Shown: in pieces, positions 1-7,425 of the stretch
Layout: each line of letters starts with the position of its first letter
How positions within the stretch are numbered: position 1 is the first letter of the stretch
Source: Paenibacillus sp. Soil750
GTDB taxonomy: Bacteria > Bacillota > Bacilli > Paenibacillales > NBRC-103111
DNA length: 64,000 nt
Assembly (NCBI RefSeq): GCF_001428045.1
Contig: NZ_LMSD01000015.1
Coordinates: 28,957-92,956 of the forward strand
Reading direction: 5' to 3'
Program-made: the position numbers and the translations under genes
Notes under the pieces: generated by a model
Told to the model about the DNA's origin: nothing
What the model saw: the letters and a program-made list of their open reading frames with translations, nothing else
The model's database searches: none

Positions 1-920
1 AAGAGAAGTATGAAGCGACAATTACTAGCTACGATTACGATTCACCCTTGTCCGAATGCGGTGATGTGACGGAGAAATATAGCGGTGTGCGTAAGGTAAT
101 CGCCAACCATTTGGGCATACCGGTAGAGGAACTTCCCGCGCTGCCTGCGCCAATTCAGAAGAAAAGCTATGGGCAAATTGCTTTGACGGAAAAGGCTGAT
201 TTGCTGGAATCTTTGGCGTATCTGACGAAACCAGTCAAGCGTACCTATCCGGTGTCGATGGAGCATCTCGGACAAGATTATGGTTTCATCGTCTACGCAA
301 CGAAGATATCCGGGCCTCGAATCGGCGAAAGCTTGCACCTGCAAGAGGTACACGATCGTGCGCAAGTTTTCCTAGATGGCGTGTACCAAGGTACGGTAGA
401 ACGCTGGGATCCACGTCCACTCCAAATGGACATTCCTGCTGGGGGAGCGAAACTAGAAATCGTCGTCGAGAACATGGGACGCGTTAATTACGGTCCGCGG
501 CTTCGAGATTGCAAAGGGATCACAGAAGGCGTGAGAATGAATAATCAGTTCCTTTTTGACTGGACGATTCATCCACTGCCACTAGACAATATAGCGGCGG
601 TTCCATTCGTTCAGACGACAGGAGAAGACTTATCAGGAGTCAGCGTGGATAGCGAATTCATAGATCGTCCGACCCTCTATCGCGGGGAATTCCTTGTAGA
701 TGGAACAGGAGATACGTTCGTCAAGTTGGCAGGCTGGTCCAAAGGCGTCGTATGGATCAATGGCTTCAACCTCGGCCGCTTCTGGGACAAAGGCCCCCAA
801 AACACGTTATATCTGCCAGCTCCTCTACTAAAAGTAGGGCGCAATGAGATCATCGTATTGGAACTGCACCATACGGAGAATGCCATCATTGAACTGATAG
901 ATACGCCTGATTTGGGTTAA
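1..920 (+). CDS. GH35 beta-galactosidase, C-terminal part (5' end outside window)
   Basis: The reading frame is already open at base 3 and begins with a stretch reading ITSYDYDSPLSE, typical of the segment after the GH35 catalytic barrel, so the catalytic N-terminal part lies left of the window. What remains, about 306 residues, is the C-terminal beta-sandwich region. Near its end is GWSKGVVWINGFNLGRFW, the jelly-roll signature common in family 35 beta-galactosidases, followed by LYLPAPLLK. No membrane segment is visible. The family releases terminal beta-galactose from oligosaccharides; substrate and location cannot be judged without the N-terminus. The TTG at 48 is not the start, because homology continues upstream of it. 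A terminator follows directly. Confidence 0.85.
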   Translation, partial: EKYEATITSYDYDSPLSECGDVTEKYSGVRKVIANHLGIPVEELPALPAPIQKKSYGQIALTEKADLLESLAYLTKPVKRTYPVSMEHLGQDYGFIVYATKISGPRIGESLHLQEVHDRAQVFLDGVYQGTVERWDPRPLQMDIPAGGAKLEIVVENMGRVNYGPRLRDCKGITEGVRMNNQFLFDWTIHPLPLDNIAAVPFVQTTGEDLSGVSVDSEFIDRPTLYRGEFLVDGTGDTFVKLAGWSKGVVWINGFNLGRFWDKGPQNTLYLPAPLLKVGRNEIIVLELHHTENAIIELIDTPDLG

Positions 921-933
921 TACCTAGAATACG

Positions 934-972
934 AAGCACCTTCGGCTGCAATTGCGGCTGGAGGTGCTTTTT
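934..972 (+). terminator. Rho-independent terminator after the beta-galactosidase
   Basis: AAGCACCT (934-941) pairs with AGGTGCTT (962-969), with inner GCTGC/GCGGC pairing, and the stem ends in a T run. Confidence 0.75.
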
Positions 973-992
973 GGTGAGAGCATGGCTGTATC

Positions 993-1022
993 TGGATAAT
1001 CTCGCGAAACTGGTAAATACTA
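993..1022 (+). promoter_or_regulatory. Sigma-G-like promoter of the first ger operon
   Basis: TGGATA (993-998), a 17-nt spacer and AATACTA (1016-1022) resemble the forespore sigma-G consensus (TGNATA, then CATACTA). It lies 30 nt upstream of the gerA ATG. The second ger operon has a closer match at 24314-24343, which supports this call. Confidence 0.5.
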
Positions 1023-1052
1023 ACGGAAATGTAGTTGGACGGAGGACGCGGT

Positions 1053-2480
1053 ATGGAAATGCAGCAGGATTCTCTTCTGATCTCTGATGAGATCGAGACG
1101 AATATACAAAACCTATTCCAGTATTTCCATTCTTCCGACGATGTGCGCTCCAGGGAATTCACCATGCAAAGCCTAAGGGGAAGTCTTCTTTATTTATCAA
1201 CCATTACAGATACAGATAAGCTGCAATCAGACATTCTCAAACCGTTACTGCAATCTCACGAAGGCCGTCTTGAGGATATACTTCCTATTTTGGATATTGA
1301 GATTGTCACCGATTTGAAGACTGCAGCAGCAGGGATGCTTCAAGGCAAGTGCGCTATTCTGTTGGAGCAAAGAATGAATATTGTATTGGTAGATGCAAGT
1401 GCAAGAGTCGTGAATACTGTGGGTGAACCACAAAATGAACAAACGATTCGCGGATCACATGTCGGATTCGTGGATGACGTTTATATCAATGGGCAGCTGG
1501 TCCACCAACGGTTGAAAAATGCGAACCTAGTTGAGCGGCATTTCACCTTAGGCTCCGAAAGCCCGACGAACGTAAAGCTGTTATACATGTGTGATATTGC
1601 CGACATGACAGTTGTTGACGATATTATCGCCAACCTGCTCACGAATCAGGCTACCTTCATTAAATCGTCTGGACAAATTACCGATCGGTTGGAAAGCAGT
1701 CATTTATCGCCATTCCCACAATTGCTGTTAACCGAGAGACCCGACACGACTGTTTCGCACTTAATGGAAGGACGTATCGCACTACTCATAGACGGAAGTT
1801 CGTTCGCGACGATTCTTCCTGTAACCTTCTTTATGTTTTTTCAAGCGGCAGATGATTTTAATGTCAGGTGGTGGAATGGGACCTTTTTCAGATTCCTCCG
1901 GTTCATCAGCGTTATGATCGGTATCGCGCTACCGTCCGTATATATATCCATTGTTTCGAATCATTTTGATATCTTGCCGATTGATTTGGTGTTCTCATTG
2001 AAGGCCTCGTTGGAAAATATCCCATTCAATCCGCTCATGGAAGCGATGTTCATGATTACCGTGCTAGAGTTGCTCAGGGAAGCCGCGATCCGATTGCCGA
2101 AATCAATCGCAGCTACGCTGTCTATCGTAGGAGGTCTCGTGATTGGAAGTGAAGTTGTGAATGCCAATTTGGTTTCAACGACGATGATTGTTGTCATTTC
2201 ATTGACAGCAGTCGCTTCATTCAGCATGCCTTCCCATGAAATGCGCCTTGCTATTCGGCTTATCTCTTTCCCCATCATGCTTGCATCTTCGCTGCTTGGT
2301 TTTGCGGGTATTGCCTTTAGCTTCTGTCTCTTGTTCATGCATCTAAGTAAACTCGAAACATTCGGTGTGCCTTATTTCTATCCGTTCACGCCTTTCGAAC
2401 CAAGACGCATTCTGACTACGCTTGTTCAGTTGCCAAAACGGATCTTCCGCCGTAAAGCGTCAGATAGGAGGGCATCATGA
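1053..2480 (+). CDS. Spore germination protein, GerA family A subunit
   Basis: This is the A subunit of a GerA-type nutrient germinant receptor in the inner spore membrane. The soluble N-terminal domain (about residues 1-245) carries PFPQLLLTERPD, and about five hydrophobic segments follow between residues 250 and 455. At 475 residues it is close to the usual size. I take ATG 1053 rather than the in-frame TTG 1035, because GGAGGA at 1041-1046 is well spaced for 1053 and would overlap the TTG-started reading frame. It overlaps gerB by 4 nt (ATGA), the standard coupling within gerABC operons. A sigma-G-like promoter lies just upstream. The germinant is unknown. Confidence 0.93.
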   Translation: MEMQQDSLLISDEIETNIQNLFQYFHSSDDVRSREFTMQSLRGSLLYLSTITDTDKLQSDILKPLLQSHEGRLEDILPILDIEIVTDLKTAAAGMLQGKCAILLEQRMNIVLVDASARVVNTVGEPQNEQTIRGSHVGFVDDVYINGQLVHQRLKNANLVERHFTLGSESPTNVKLLYMCDIADMTVVDDIIANLLTNQATFIKSSGQITDRLESSHLSPFPQLLLTERPDTTVSHLMEGRIALLIDGSSFATILPVTFFMFFQAADDFNVRWWNGTFFRFLRFISVMIGIALPSVYISIVSNHFDILPIDLVFSLKASLENIPFNPLMEAMFMITVLELLREAAIRLPKSIAATLSIVGGLVIGSEVVNANLVSTTMIVVISLTAVASFSMPSHEMRLAIRLISFPIMLASSLLGFAGIAFSFCLLFMHLSKLETFGVPYFYPFTPFEPRRILTTLVQLPKRIFRRKASDRRAS

Positions 2481-3550
2481 CTAGGGTTCAATTATTTGCC
2501 TTCATTTTGCAAACACAGATCGGTATCGCTGTGCTTTCTTTCCCTTATGATTTGCATAAAGCCGCGGGTGCAGATGGGTGGATTTCAGTTCTTGTGGCTG
2601 GAGCTTGCGTCCAACTCATTCTGGTAGCATACGCATTGTTATGCCAGAGATTTCCCCGACAAAATCTATATCAATTTGTTCCTCTCATTGTGGGCAAATA
2701 CTTCGGGAATGTGATTAATATGGTATATATCTTACATTTTACCTTTACGAGCTGTCTGATTTTATTGATGGAAATGACGTTCGTAGAGTTATGGATATTA
2801 CCCCACACGAACCCCGGGCTCGTCATCGTTGCGAATTTTATTGTTTGCTTATACATGGCCAAGGAGAATATTCGGATTATTGCCCGTTACAATGCGTTAA
2901 TTACTCTATTAGTTTTTGTGATGCTGGCGATCATGATGACGAACTTTAGCACGATGGATTACCGCTATCTATTGCCTGTTGGGCAAGAAGGGCTCCATGC
3001 CATATTGTTGGGAGTAAAAAGCTCTTTGCTATCCTTTTTGGGATTTGAAGTAGTTTTAGTGCTGAATTCCGATATTCAAGCAAAAGGAAAGAGCTTGATT
3101 CCTCCTATTCTGTGGGCAAATGGATTGGCAACCGCCTTCTTTCTGATCATAGTTCTCATCTGCTATACAAATTTCAGTCCGGAATCGATTAACTACATTC
3201 CGCAGCCCGTGCCGTACTATCTCAATGGAATTTCCTTGCCGTTTCTAGAACGATTGGATCTTCTTTTTCTTTCTATCTGGCTGGTAAAAGTAACGTCAAC
3301 ACAGATCAGTTATCTTTACAGTGCAGGGAAGGGATTGGGGTACTTATTTCATCGAAATGAGCACAGTAAAGCGATTTACTATCTGGTCCCACTTGTCTGT
3401 CTAACGGGGATATTCTGGCGATCGGAGAATAAAGTCCAGTTCTTAGAGCAGATCACTCAATACGATAGCTTTATTATTTTCGGGATTCCGATCGTGCTCC
3501 TACTGGTAGCCTGGCTGAGCGGGGAAAGGGGACGGATGCCACCGATATGA
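2477..3550 (+). CDS. Spore germination permease, GerB family
   Basis: A 357-residue hydrophobic protein with about ten membrane segments, the APC-transporter-like B subunit of a GerA-type receptor. The N-terminus reads FILQTQIGIAVLSFPYDL, as in GerKB/YndE relatives. In this family the B subunit is thought to bind the germinant within the membrane. The start is ATG 2477 after GGAGGG, overlapping the gerA stop by 4 nt. Its own stop overlaps the gerC start by 4 nt, so the three genes should be translated in concert. Confidence 0.93.
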   Translation: MTRVQLFAFILQTQIGIAVLSFPYDLHKAAGADGWISVLVAGACVQLILVAYALLCQRFPRQNLYQFVPLIVGKYFGNVINMVYILHFTFTSCLILLMEMTFVELWILPHTNPGLVIVANFIVCLYMAKENIRIIARYNALITLLVFVMLAIMMTNFSTMDYRYLLPVGQEGLHAILLGVKSSLLSFLGFEVVLVLNSDIQAKGKSLIPPILWANGLATAFFLIIVLICYTNFSPESINYIPQPVPYYLNGISLPFLERLDLLFLSIWLVKVTSTQISYLYSAGKGLGYLFHRNEHSKAIYYLVPLVCLTGIFWRSENKVQFLEQITQYDSFIIFGIPIVLLLVAWLSGERGRMPPI

Positions 3551-4665
3551 GAAAATTAGTGATTAGCTGCCTTAGTCTCCTAATACTATCAGGATGCAAC
3601 TATCGAAATGAGCTCAAAAACCTGCAGCTCATCTATGCAGCCTCGATTGATATGAACGATCAGCAGGATATCGTCACTACCGTAACCATTCAATCGCCTG
3701 GTGGTAAGGAACGAACGGCACCCGTCCATGAGGTGTTAACGGCATCGGGACATACGCTGCAAGATGCGTTATTCAAAAAAATTGGGTTGCAAATCGCAGG
3801 CCCGATAGGTACCTCCAAAAATCAAGTCATGCTGCTCGGGGAGAAGGTGGCAAAAAAAGATTTAGCGCAAATGCTGGACTCGTCCTTTCGGACTTCAAAT
3901 GTTCCTATGCTTGCAAAAGTGGCTATTGTTCGCGGGCAAGCTGGCGACTTGATTCGCCTCGATCGAATTGGGTCTGCAACGGCAGGTGAATATTTGCGAA
4001 AAATCCTTAGGAGTGCTAGCTATGAAACGATCATTCCTTCAATGACGCTGCATTCACTCTATCCCATGCTGCATGATTCAGGGCGAGATCCCGTCATTCC
4101 GATTCTAAGAAAGGAGACTGATAAAGCTGTGGTTGACGGATTGGCTCTTGTGCATGAACGCAAGTATACAGGTTATTCTTTATCGCCAGAGCAATCGATG
4201 TTGTATCTATTAATGAACGGAGATAAAGGTGACATTTGTGTGATCACAAGAGATATTGAGGAGGAAGCTGCCAATGAAAAAGACGAACCCTCCGATTATT
4301 TAGCACTTAACATATCGAACTTAAAGCGAAAAAAAGAGGTCTGGATTGACGCGGAGGGGCAAGTGCAGATTCAACTCAACCTGAAAATGAAGGGAAGAGT
4401 CATTGAATATGCAAAGAATGACCTAGCCGACAAACAAAAGGTTGAACAATTGAATAAGCAATTCTCCGAGGTCATAACAAAAGAGGCCAATGGGATATGC
4501 AAGCAGCTTCAGCAGGCAAATTCCGACGCTTTGGGTATTGCGAGGGATGTGATGGCTTTTTATCCAAATGAATGGAAAAAGATGGACTGGGAGACTGAAT
4601 ATCCGAAGGCGAAATTTCAAGTTTCGATGAAAGTTGAAATTGTTTCCCATGGGATTATTAATTAA
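3547..4665 (+). CDS. Spore germination lipoprotein, GerC family
   Basis: The C subunit of the receptor, a lipoprotein on the outer face of the spore inner membrane. The first 17 residues form a lipoprotein signal with lipobox LSGC and acyl-accepting Cys17. The remaining 355 residues are soluble. The C-terminal third carries the family's Lys-rich helices, and SDALGIARDVMAFYPNEW is the usual GerC ending, which corresponds to DPIGLGLYARAHEY in the GerC proteins of the second operon here. The start ATG overlaps the gerB stop by 4 nt. No further ger gene follows. Confidence 0.92.
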   Translation: MRKLVISCLSLLILSGCNYRNELKNLQLIYAASIDMNDQQDIVTTVTIQSPGGKERTAPVHEVLTASGHTLQDALFKKIGLQIAGPIGTSKNQVMLLGEKVAKKDLAQMLDSSFRTSNVPMLAKVAIVRGQAGDLIRLDRIGSATAGEYLRKILRSASYETIIPSMTLHSLYPMLHDSGRDPVIPILRKETDKAVVDGLALVHERKYTGYSLSPEQSMLYLLMNGDKGDICVITRDIEEEAANEKDEPSDYLALNISNLKRKKEVWIDAEGQVQIQLNLKMKGRVIEYAKNDLADKQKVEQLNKQFSEVITKEANGICKQLQQANSDALGIARDVMAFYPNEWKKMDWETEYPKAKFQVSMKVEIVSHGIIN

Positions 4666-4666
4666 G

Positions 4667-4738
4667 AGTAGGTTTCCTAAAGTATACCCGGTATCTTTAA
4701 AGTGCCTACTTCCAGTCGTCCGAATTAATCGTTATACT
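4667..4738 (+). promoter_or_regulatory. Operator-like inverted repeats and probable -10 box upstream of the flavin reductase
   Basis: AGTAGG (4667-4672) and CCTACT (4705-4710) form an inverted repeat around a second short palindrome with arms ATACC and GGTAT. TATACT at 4733-4738 could be a -10 box. MarR/HxlR-family regulators often bind such repeats before oxidoreductase genes, but no regulator gene is adjacent, so this rests on the repeats alone. Confidence 0.35.
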
Positions 4739-4789
4739 GATGAAGTTACGTTAAGTAAGTAATTCACTTTATTTTAGGAGGTAACAAAG

Positions 4790-5338
4790 ATGTCGAACGA
4801 GCAACTGAAAATTGGTATTATTCTTGGCAGCACCCGTCAAGGTCGTGTTAGCCCGCAAGTAGGCGAATGGGTTAAGCAAATTGCTGACGGGCGTGGAGAT
4901 GCTGAGTACGAAATAGTTGATATTGCCGAGTATAAACTTCCTTTCTTCGGCGAAGGTACAGGGCAAGAACCTGGACTTGCAGCTTGGAATACGAAGCTTG
5001 AAAGCCTGGACGGATTTGTATTCGTTGTTCAAGAATATAATCACAGCATTACAGGTGCTTTGAAAAATGCATTGGACTCCGCACGTGAGCCGTGGAATAA
5101 CAAAGCCGCTGGTATCGTGAGCTACGGATCAACAGGTGGTGCTCGTGCAGCTGAACATCTGCGTGGTATTCTAGGCGAGCTTTTGGTAGCAGACGTTCGT
5201 GTGCATCCGACGTTCTCCTTGTTTACAGATTTCGAAAACTTCTCCGTATTCAAGCCAGCTGACCTACACAAAGACAACGTGAATGCGATGCTCGATCAAG
5301 TGAAAGCTTGGAGCGGCGCGTTGAAAACGTTGAGATAA
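4790..5338 (+). CDS. NADPH-dependent FMN reductase family oxidoreductase
   Basis: A 182-residue flavodoxin-fold protein. GIILGSTRQGR near the N-terminus is the FMN-phosphate loop. EYNHSITGALKNALD (about residues 83-97) corresponds to the family's PEYN...LKNALD segment, and SYGSTGGARAAEHLR is the third flavin-contacting loop. Relatives reduce FMN, quinones, azo dyes or chromate with NADPH in the cytoplasm; the substrate here cannot be inferred. AGGAGG lies 7-12 nt before ATG 4790. The gene is monocistronic, with repeats upstream and a strong terminator downstream. Confidence 0.9.
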   Translation: MSNEQLKIGIILGSTRQGRVSPQVGEWVKQIADGRGDAEYEIVDIAEYKLPFFGEGTGQEPGLAAWNTKLESLDGFVFVVQEYNHSITGALKNALDSAREPWNNKAAGIVSYGSTGGARAAEHLRGILGELLVADVRVHPTFSLFTDFENFSVFKPADLHKDNVNAMLDQVKAWSGALKTLR

Positions 5339-5354
5339 ATAGTAGCATAGAAAT

Positions 5355-5387
5355 ACCCCACAGGGATGAGCTGTGGGGTTATTTTTA
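5355..5387 (+). terminator. Rho-independent terminator
   Basis: CCCCACAG (5356-5363) pairs perfectly with CTGTGGGG (5371-5378) across a 7-nt loop, followed by TTATTTTT. Confidence 0.9.
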
Positions 5388-5415
5388 TTTGTGGAGGATG
5401 ACACATCACCTGTAT

Positions 5416-5583
5416 CTAGGTCAGCAACAGCTTGAGTTGTCGTAAATACGAGCGAAGCTCGGGAACGGCTTCAAGATGAGCCTTGTTGGAGGTTTCATAG
5501 TAAAGGATTATCACGACCCACACAATTTGTAAAATCGCTAAGGCTGCTGAGAAGATCGGCGGCTTTTTGTTAAGTATTTTAAT
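5416..5583 (-). CDS. Possible small membrane protein with a non-canonical start
   Basis: A minus-strand frame of 55 residues opens after a stop just upstream. It has a Lys-rich start (KILNKKPP), one hydrophobic segment (FSAALAILQIVWVVIILYY) and an amphipathic tail rich in Leu, Glu and Arg. This pattern looks coding and would give a single-pass protein with a cytosolic tail. The frame has no ATG, GTG or TTG; the first usable codon is ATT at 5583. It may be a gene with a rare start or the remnant of a decayed one. No homologue is recognised. Confidence 0.3.
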   Translation of the reverse strand: MKILNKKPPIFSAALAILQIVWVVIILYYETSNKAHLEAVPELRSYLRQLKLLLT

Positions 5584-5648
5584 AGGCCCCTAACGAGGAA
5601 GTGTGTTAAGCTAATATGGATAATTTTTCCTAATGGAGTGTGACGTTC

Positions 5649-6194
5649 ATGATTAAAAGGCCACGAGTACTTTCTGTTTCAGGCGTTTCTGGTGGAGGTA
5701 AGACAACGACAATCAAACACTTAATCCATAGATTAGATCATGCTCAGGCCCTCTATTTTGATGATTATGAGTTTGAGAATTGCCCAGATATATGTGATTG
5801 GGTGGAAGAAGGGGCAGATTACAATGCATGGGTGCTCTCTCCTCTTATTACAGATATTCAGTTGTTACTTAAAGATCAATCACTCGACTATATTGTCCTC
5901 GATTACCCTTTTGCCTACTTGAATGATGCCGTGCGTAACTTTATTGATTTGGCATTCTACATTGACACCCCGTTGGATATTGCCATGGCCAGACGTATCT
6001 TACGCAACGAGCAAAAGCATGCGATGCACGAACTGCAGAGTGATTTAAAGAACTATTTGGCCAGGGGAAGAGCAGCTTATTTAGAAATGGTAAAGACGGT
6101 GAAAACAAATTCGGATGTCATCATTCAAGGTGATTTGCCTACTGATCTCATCGTTGATCGGATGATAGAGGAATTACAGAAGTCTGCTGTTTAA
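5649..6194 (+). CDS. P-loop kinase-like protein (uridine kinase-like fold)
   Basis: A 181-residue P-loop NTPase. The Walker A motif GVSGGGKT spans residues 12-19, and YIVLDYPFAY (about residue 80) fits a Walker B strand. IDTPLDIAMARRILRNE (about residues 106-122) resembles the lid/NMP-binding segment of small nucleoside or metabolite kinases, so phosphorylation of a small molecule in the cytoplasm is likely; the acceptor is unknown. ATG 5649 follows GGAGTG with an 8-nt spacer, while the in-frame GTG 5640 overlaps that ribosome binding site. The gene stands alone. Confidence 0.7.
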   Translation: MIKRPRVLSVSGVSGGGKTTTIKHLIHRLDHAQALYFDDYEFENCPDICDWVEEGADYNAWVLSPLITDIQLLLKDQSLDYIVLDYPFAYLNDAVRNFIDLAFYIDTPLDIAMARRILRNEQKHAMHELQSDLKNYLARGRAAYLEMVKTVKTNSDVIIQGDLPTDLIVDRMIEELQKSAV

Positions 6195-6305
6195 CCTTTG
6201 ATTATTTTACCTTGGGTAAATTCTTGCTTGAATGGGAACATCGTGCGAGAATAGGTGTTGGACAAACCATTACTTATTCATACACAAGAGGAGTTCATTT
6301 ACATC

Positions 6306-7067
6306 ATGTTGCATTTGAGTTGGGAAATGATGATTTTCGTTATCGTCGGCGGTTTCTTGGCAGCCTATGTAGATTCGGTTGTTGGGGGAGGCGGGCTTAT
6401 TTCGGTGCCAGTCTTACTTGCAACAGGAATGCCACCAGCGCTGGCGTTAGGTACGAATAAATTAGCGGGGACGATGTCGTCGCTGACAAGCACGATTTCG
6501 TTTATGCGGACAGGGAATGTTGATCTCAAAGCGGTACGCGGATTGTTCGTGCTATCCTTGGCTGGAGCGGTGTGCGGGGTATTCGTGCTGCGGCAAATTC
6601 CTTCCGATTTTCTAAAACCACTGGTTGTGGTGATGCTGATTCTAATTACGATTTATACGATATTCCGCACAAATTGGGGAGACATCTCGACCTTCAGTCA
6701 GTACTCGGCGAGGACGGCTTTCCTAATGGGTTGCGCTGCGTTTGTCTTAGGTTTCTATGACGGATTCTTTGGCCCAGGAACAGGATCTTTTCTTATTTTC
6801 GTTTTTCTGATGGTCGGCTTCGATTTCGTCAAAGCAGCAGGCAATGCCAAAATTCTCAATTTCGGCAGCAACATCGCAAGTTTAATTACCTTTATGGCGC
6901 TGGGCTCCATTAATTATTGGATCGGCATCCCGATGGGACTTGCGATGGTGTGCGGCGCATTACTTGGCTCTCGCATGGCGATCCGTAAGGGATCGGCTTA
7001 TGTGCGCCCGCTTTTTATCACGGTATGTGTGCTGTTGGTGGGTAAGCAGATTTGGAGCTTGATGTAG
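6306..7067 (+). CDS. TSUP family transporter (TauE/SafE-like permease)
   Basis: A 253-residue membrane protein with about eight hydrophobic segments. It carries the two TSUP half-repeats: GGFLAAYVDSVVGGGGL with ALGTNKLAGTMSS in the N-terminal half, and GFYDGFFGPGTGSF with NAKILNFGSNIASL in the C-terminal half. The family moves sulfite, sulfoacetate or other organic anions across the plasma membrane; the substrate here is unknown. ATG 6306 is chosen over GTG 6255 because AGAGGAG at 6287-6293 lies upstream of it and the mature protein begins at a membrane helix. Confidence 0.88.
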   Translation: MLHLSWEMMIFVIVGGFLAAYVDSVVGGGGLISVPVLLATGMPPALALGTNKLAGTMSSLTSTISFMRTGNVDLKAVRGLFVLSLAGAVCGVFVLRQIPSDFLKPLVVVMLILITIYTIFRTNWGDISTFSQYSARTAFLMGCAAFVLGFYDGFFGPGTGSFLIFVFLMVGFDFVKAAGNAKILNFGSNIASLITFMALGSINYWIGIPMGLAMVCGALLGSRMAIRKGSAYVRPLFITVCVLLVGKQIWSLM

Positions 7068-7174
7068 GGGCAATCGATGCCATGCATGTCCTGACTCATC
7101 AGAGCCCATTGCGAATTGACCGATGGTTATGATATGCTTTTAGCAGAGTGTAAATTGAAGGAGGTGAAGGTAGG

Positions 7175-7318
7175 ATGAATCGAGAGTTCGTAAACAACCG
7201 TGTGAGCCAGTTACCCATTGCGATGGCTGGCATCGTTCATGCAGAAGTCAAAGACGCGAGAGGTCTGTCCACTTATTCGCATACGGTTTACCAACTCACG
7301 AAAAGACGCCTACCTTAA
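7175..7318 (+). CDS. Small protein of 47 residues, possible leader peptide of the ABC-F gene
   Basis: An ATG at 7175 follows the near-perfect ribosome binding site AAGGAGGTGA (7159-7168) and opens a 47-residue frame ending in TAA at 7318. The product has no membrane segment and ends in a basic run (TKRRLP). The strong translation signal makes expression likely. Twenty nucleotides after its stop lies a terminator, and the next gene is an ABC-F ATPase, a family often controlled by leader-peptide attenuation. It may therefore be a regulatory leader, although it is longer than typical leaders of that kind. It could also be an unrelated small gene. Confidence 0.6.
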   Translation: MNREFVNNRVSQLPIAMAGIVHAEVKDARGLSTYSHTVYQLTKRRLP

Positions 7319-7322
7319 CCCT

Positions 7323-7371
7323 CTACGGAATTGATCCGAAAGGTCGTAGGAATTTTCCTGCGGCCTTTTTG
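7323..7371 (+). terminator. Terminator with an overlapping alternative hairpin upstream of the ABC-F gene
   Basis: AAGGTCGTAGGAA (7339-7351) pairs with TTCCTGCGGCCTT (7355-7367), with two G-U pairs, and a T run follows. CTACG (7323-7327) can instead pair with CGTAG (7345-7349), which is part of the terminator's 5' arm, and CGGA/TCCG pair inside that alternative. The two folds exclude each other, as in an attenuator. Confidence 0.6.
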
Positions 7372-7425
7372 TGTTAGCTGCGTGCAGGTCAGGGTCTGTC
7401 TTCAAACCAAGGAGGATCCTTTATT

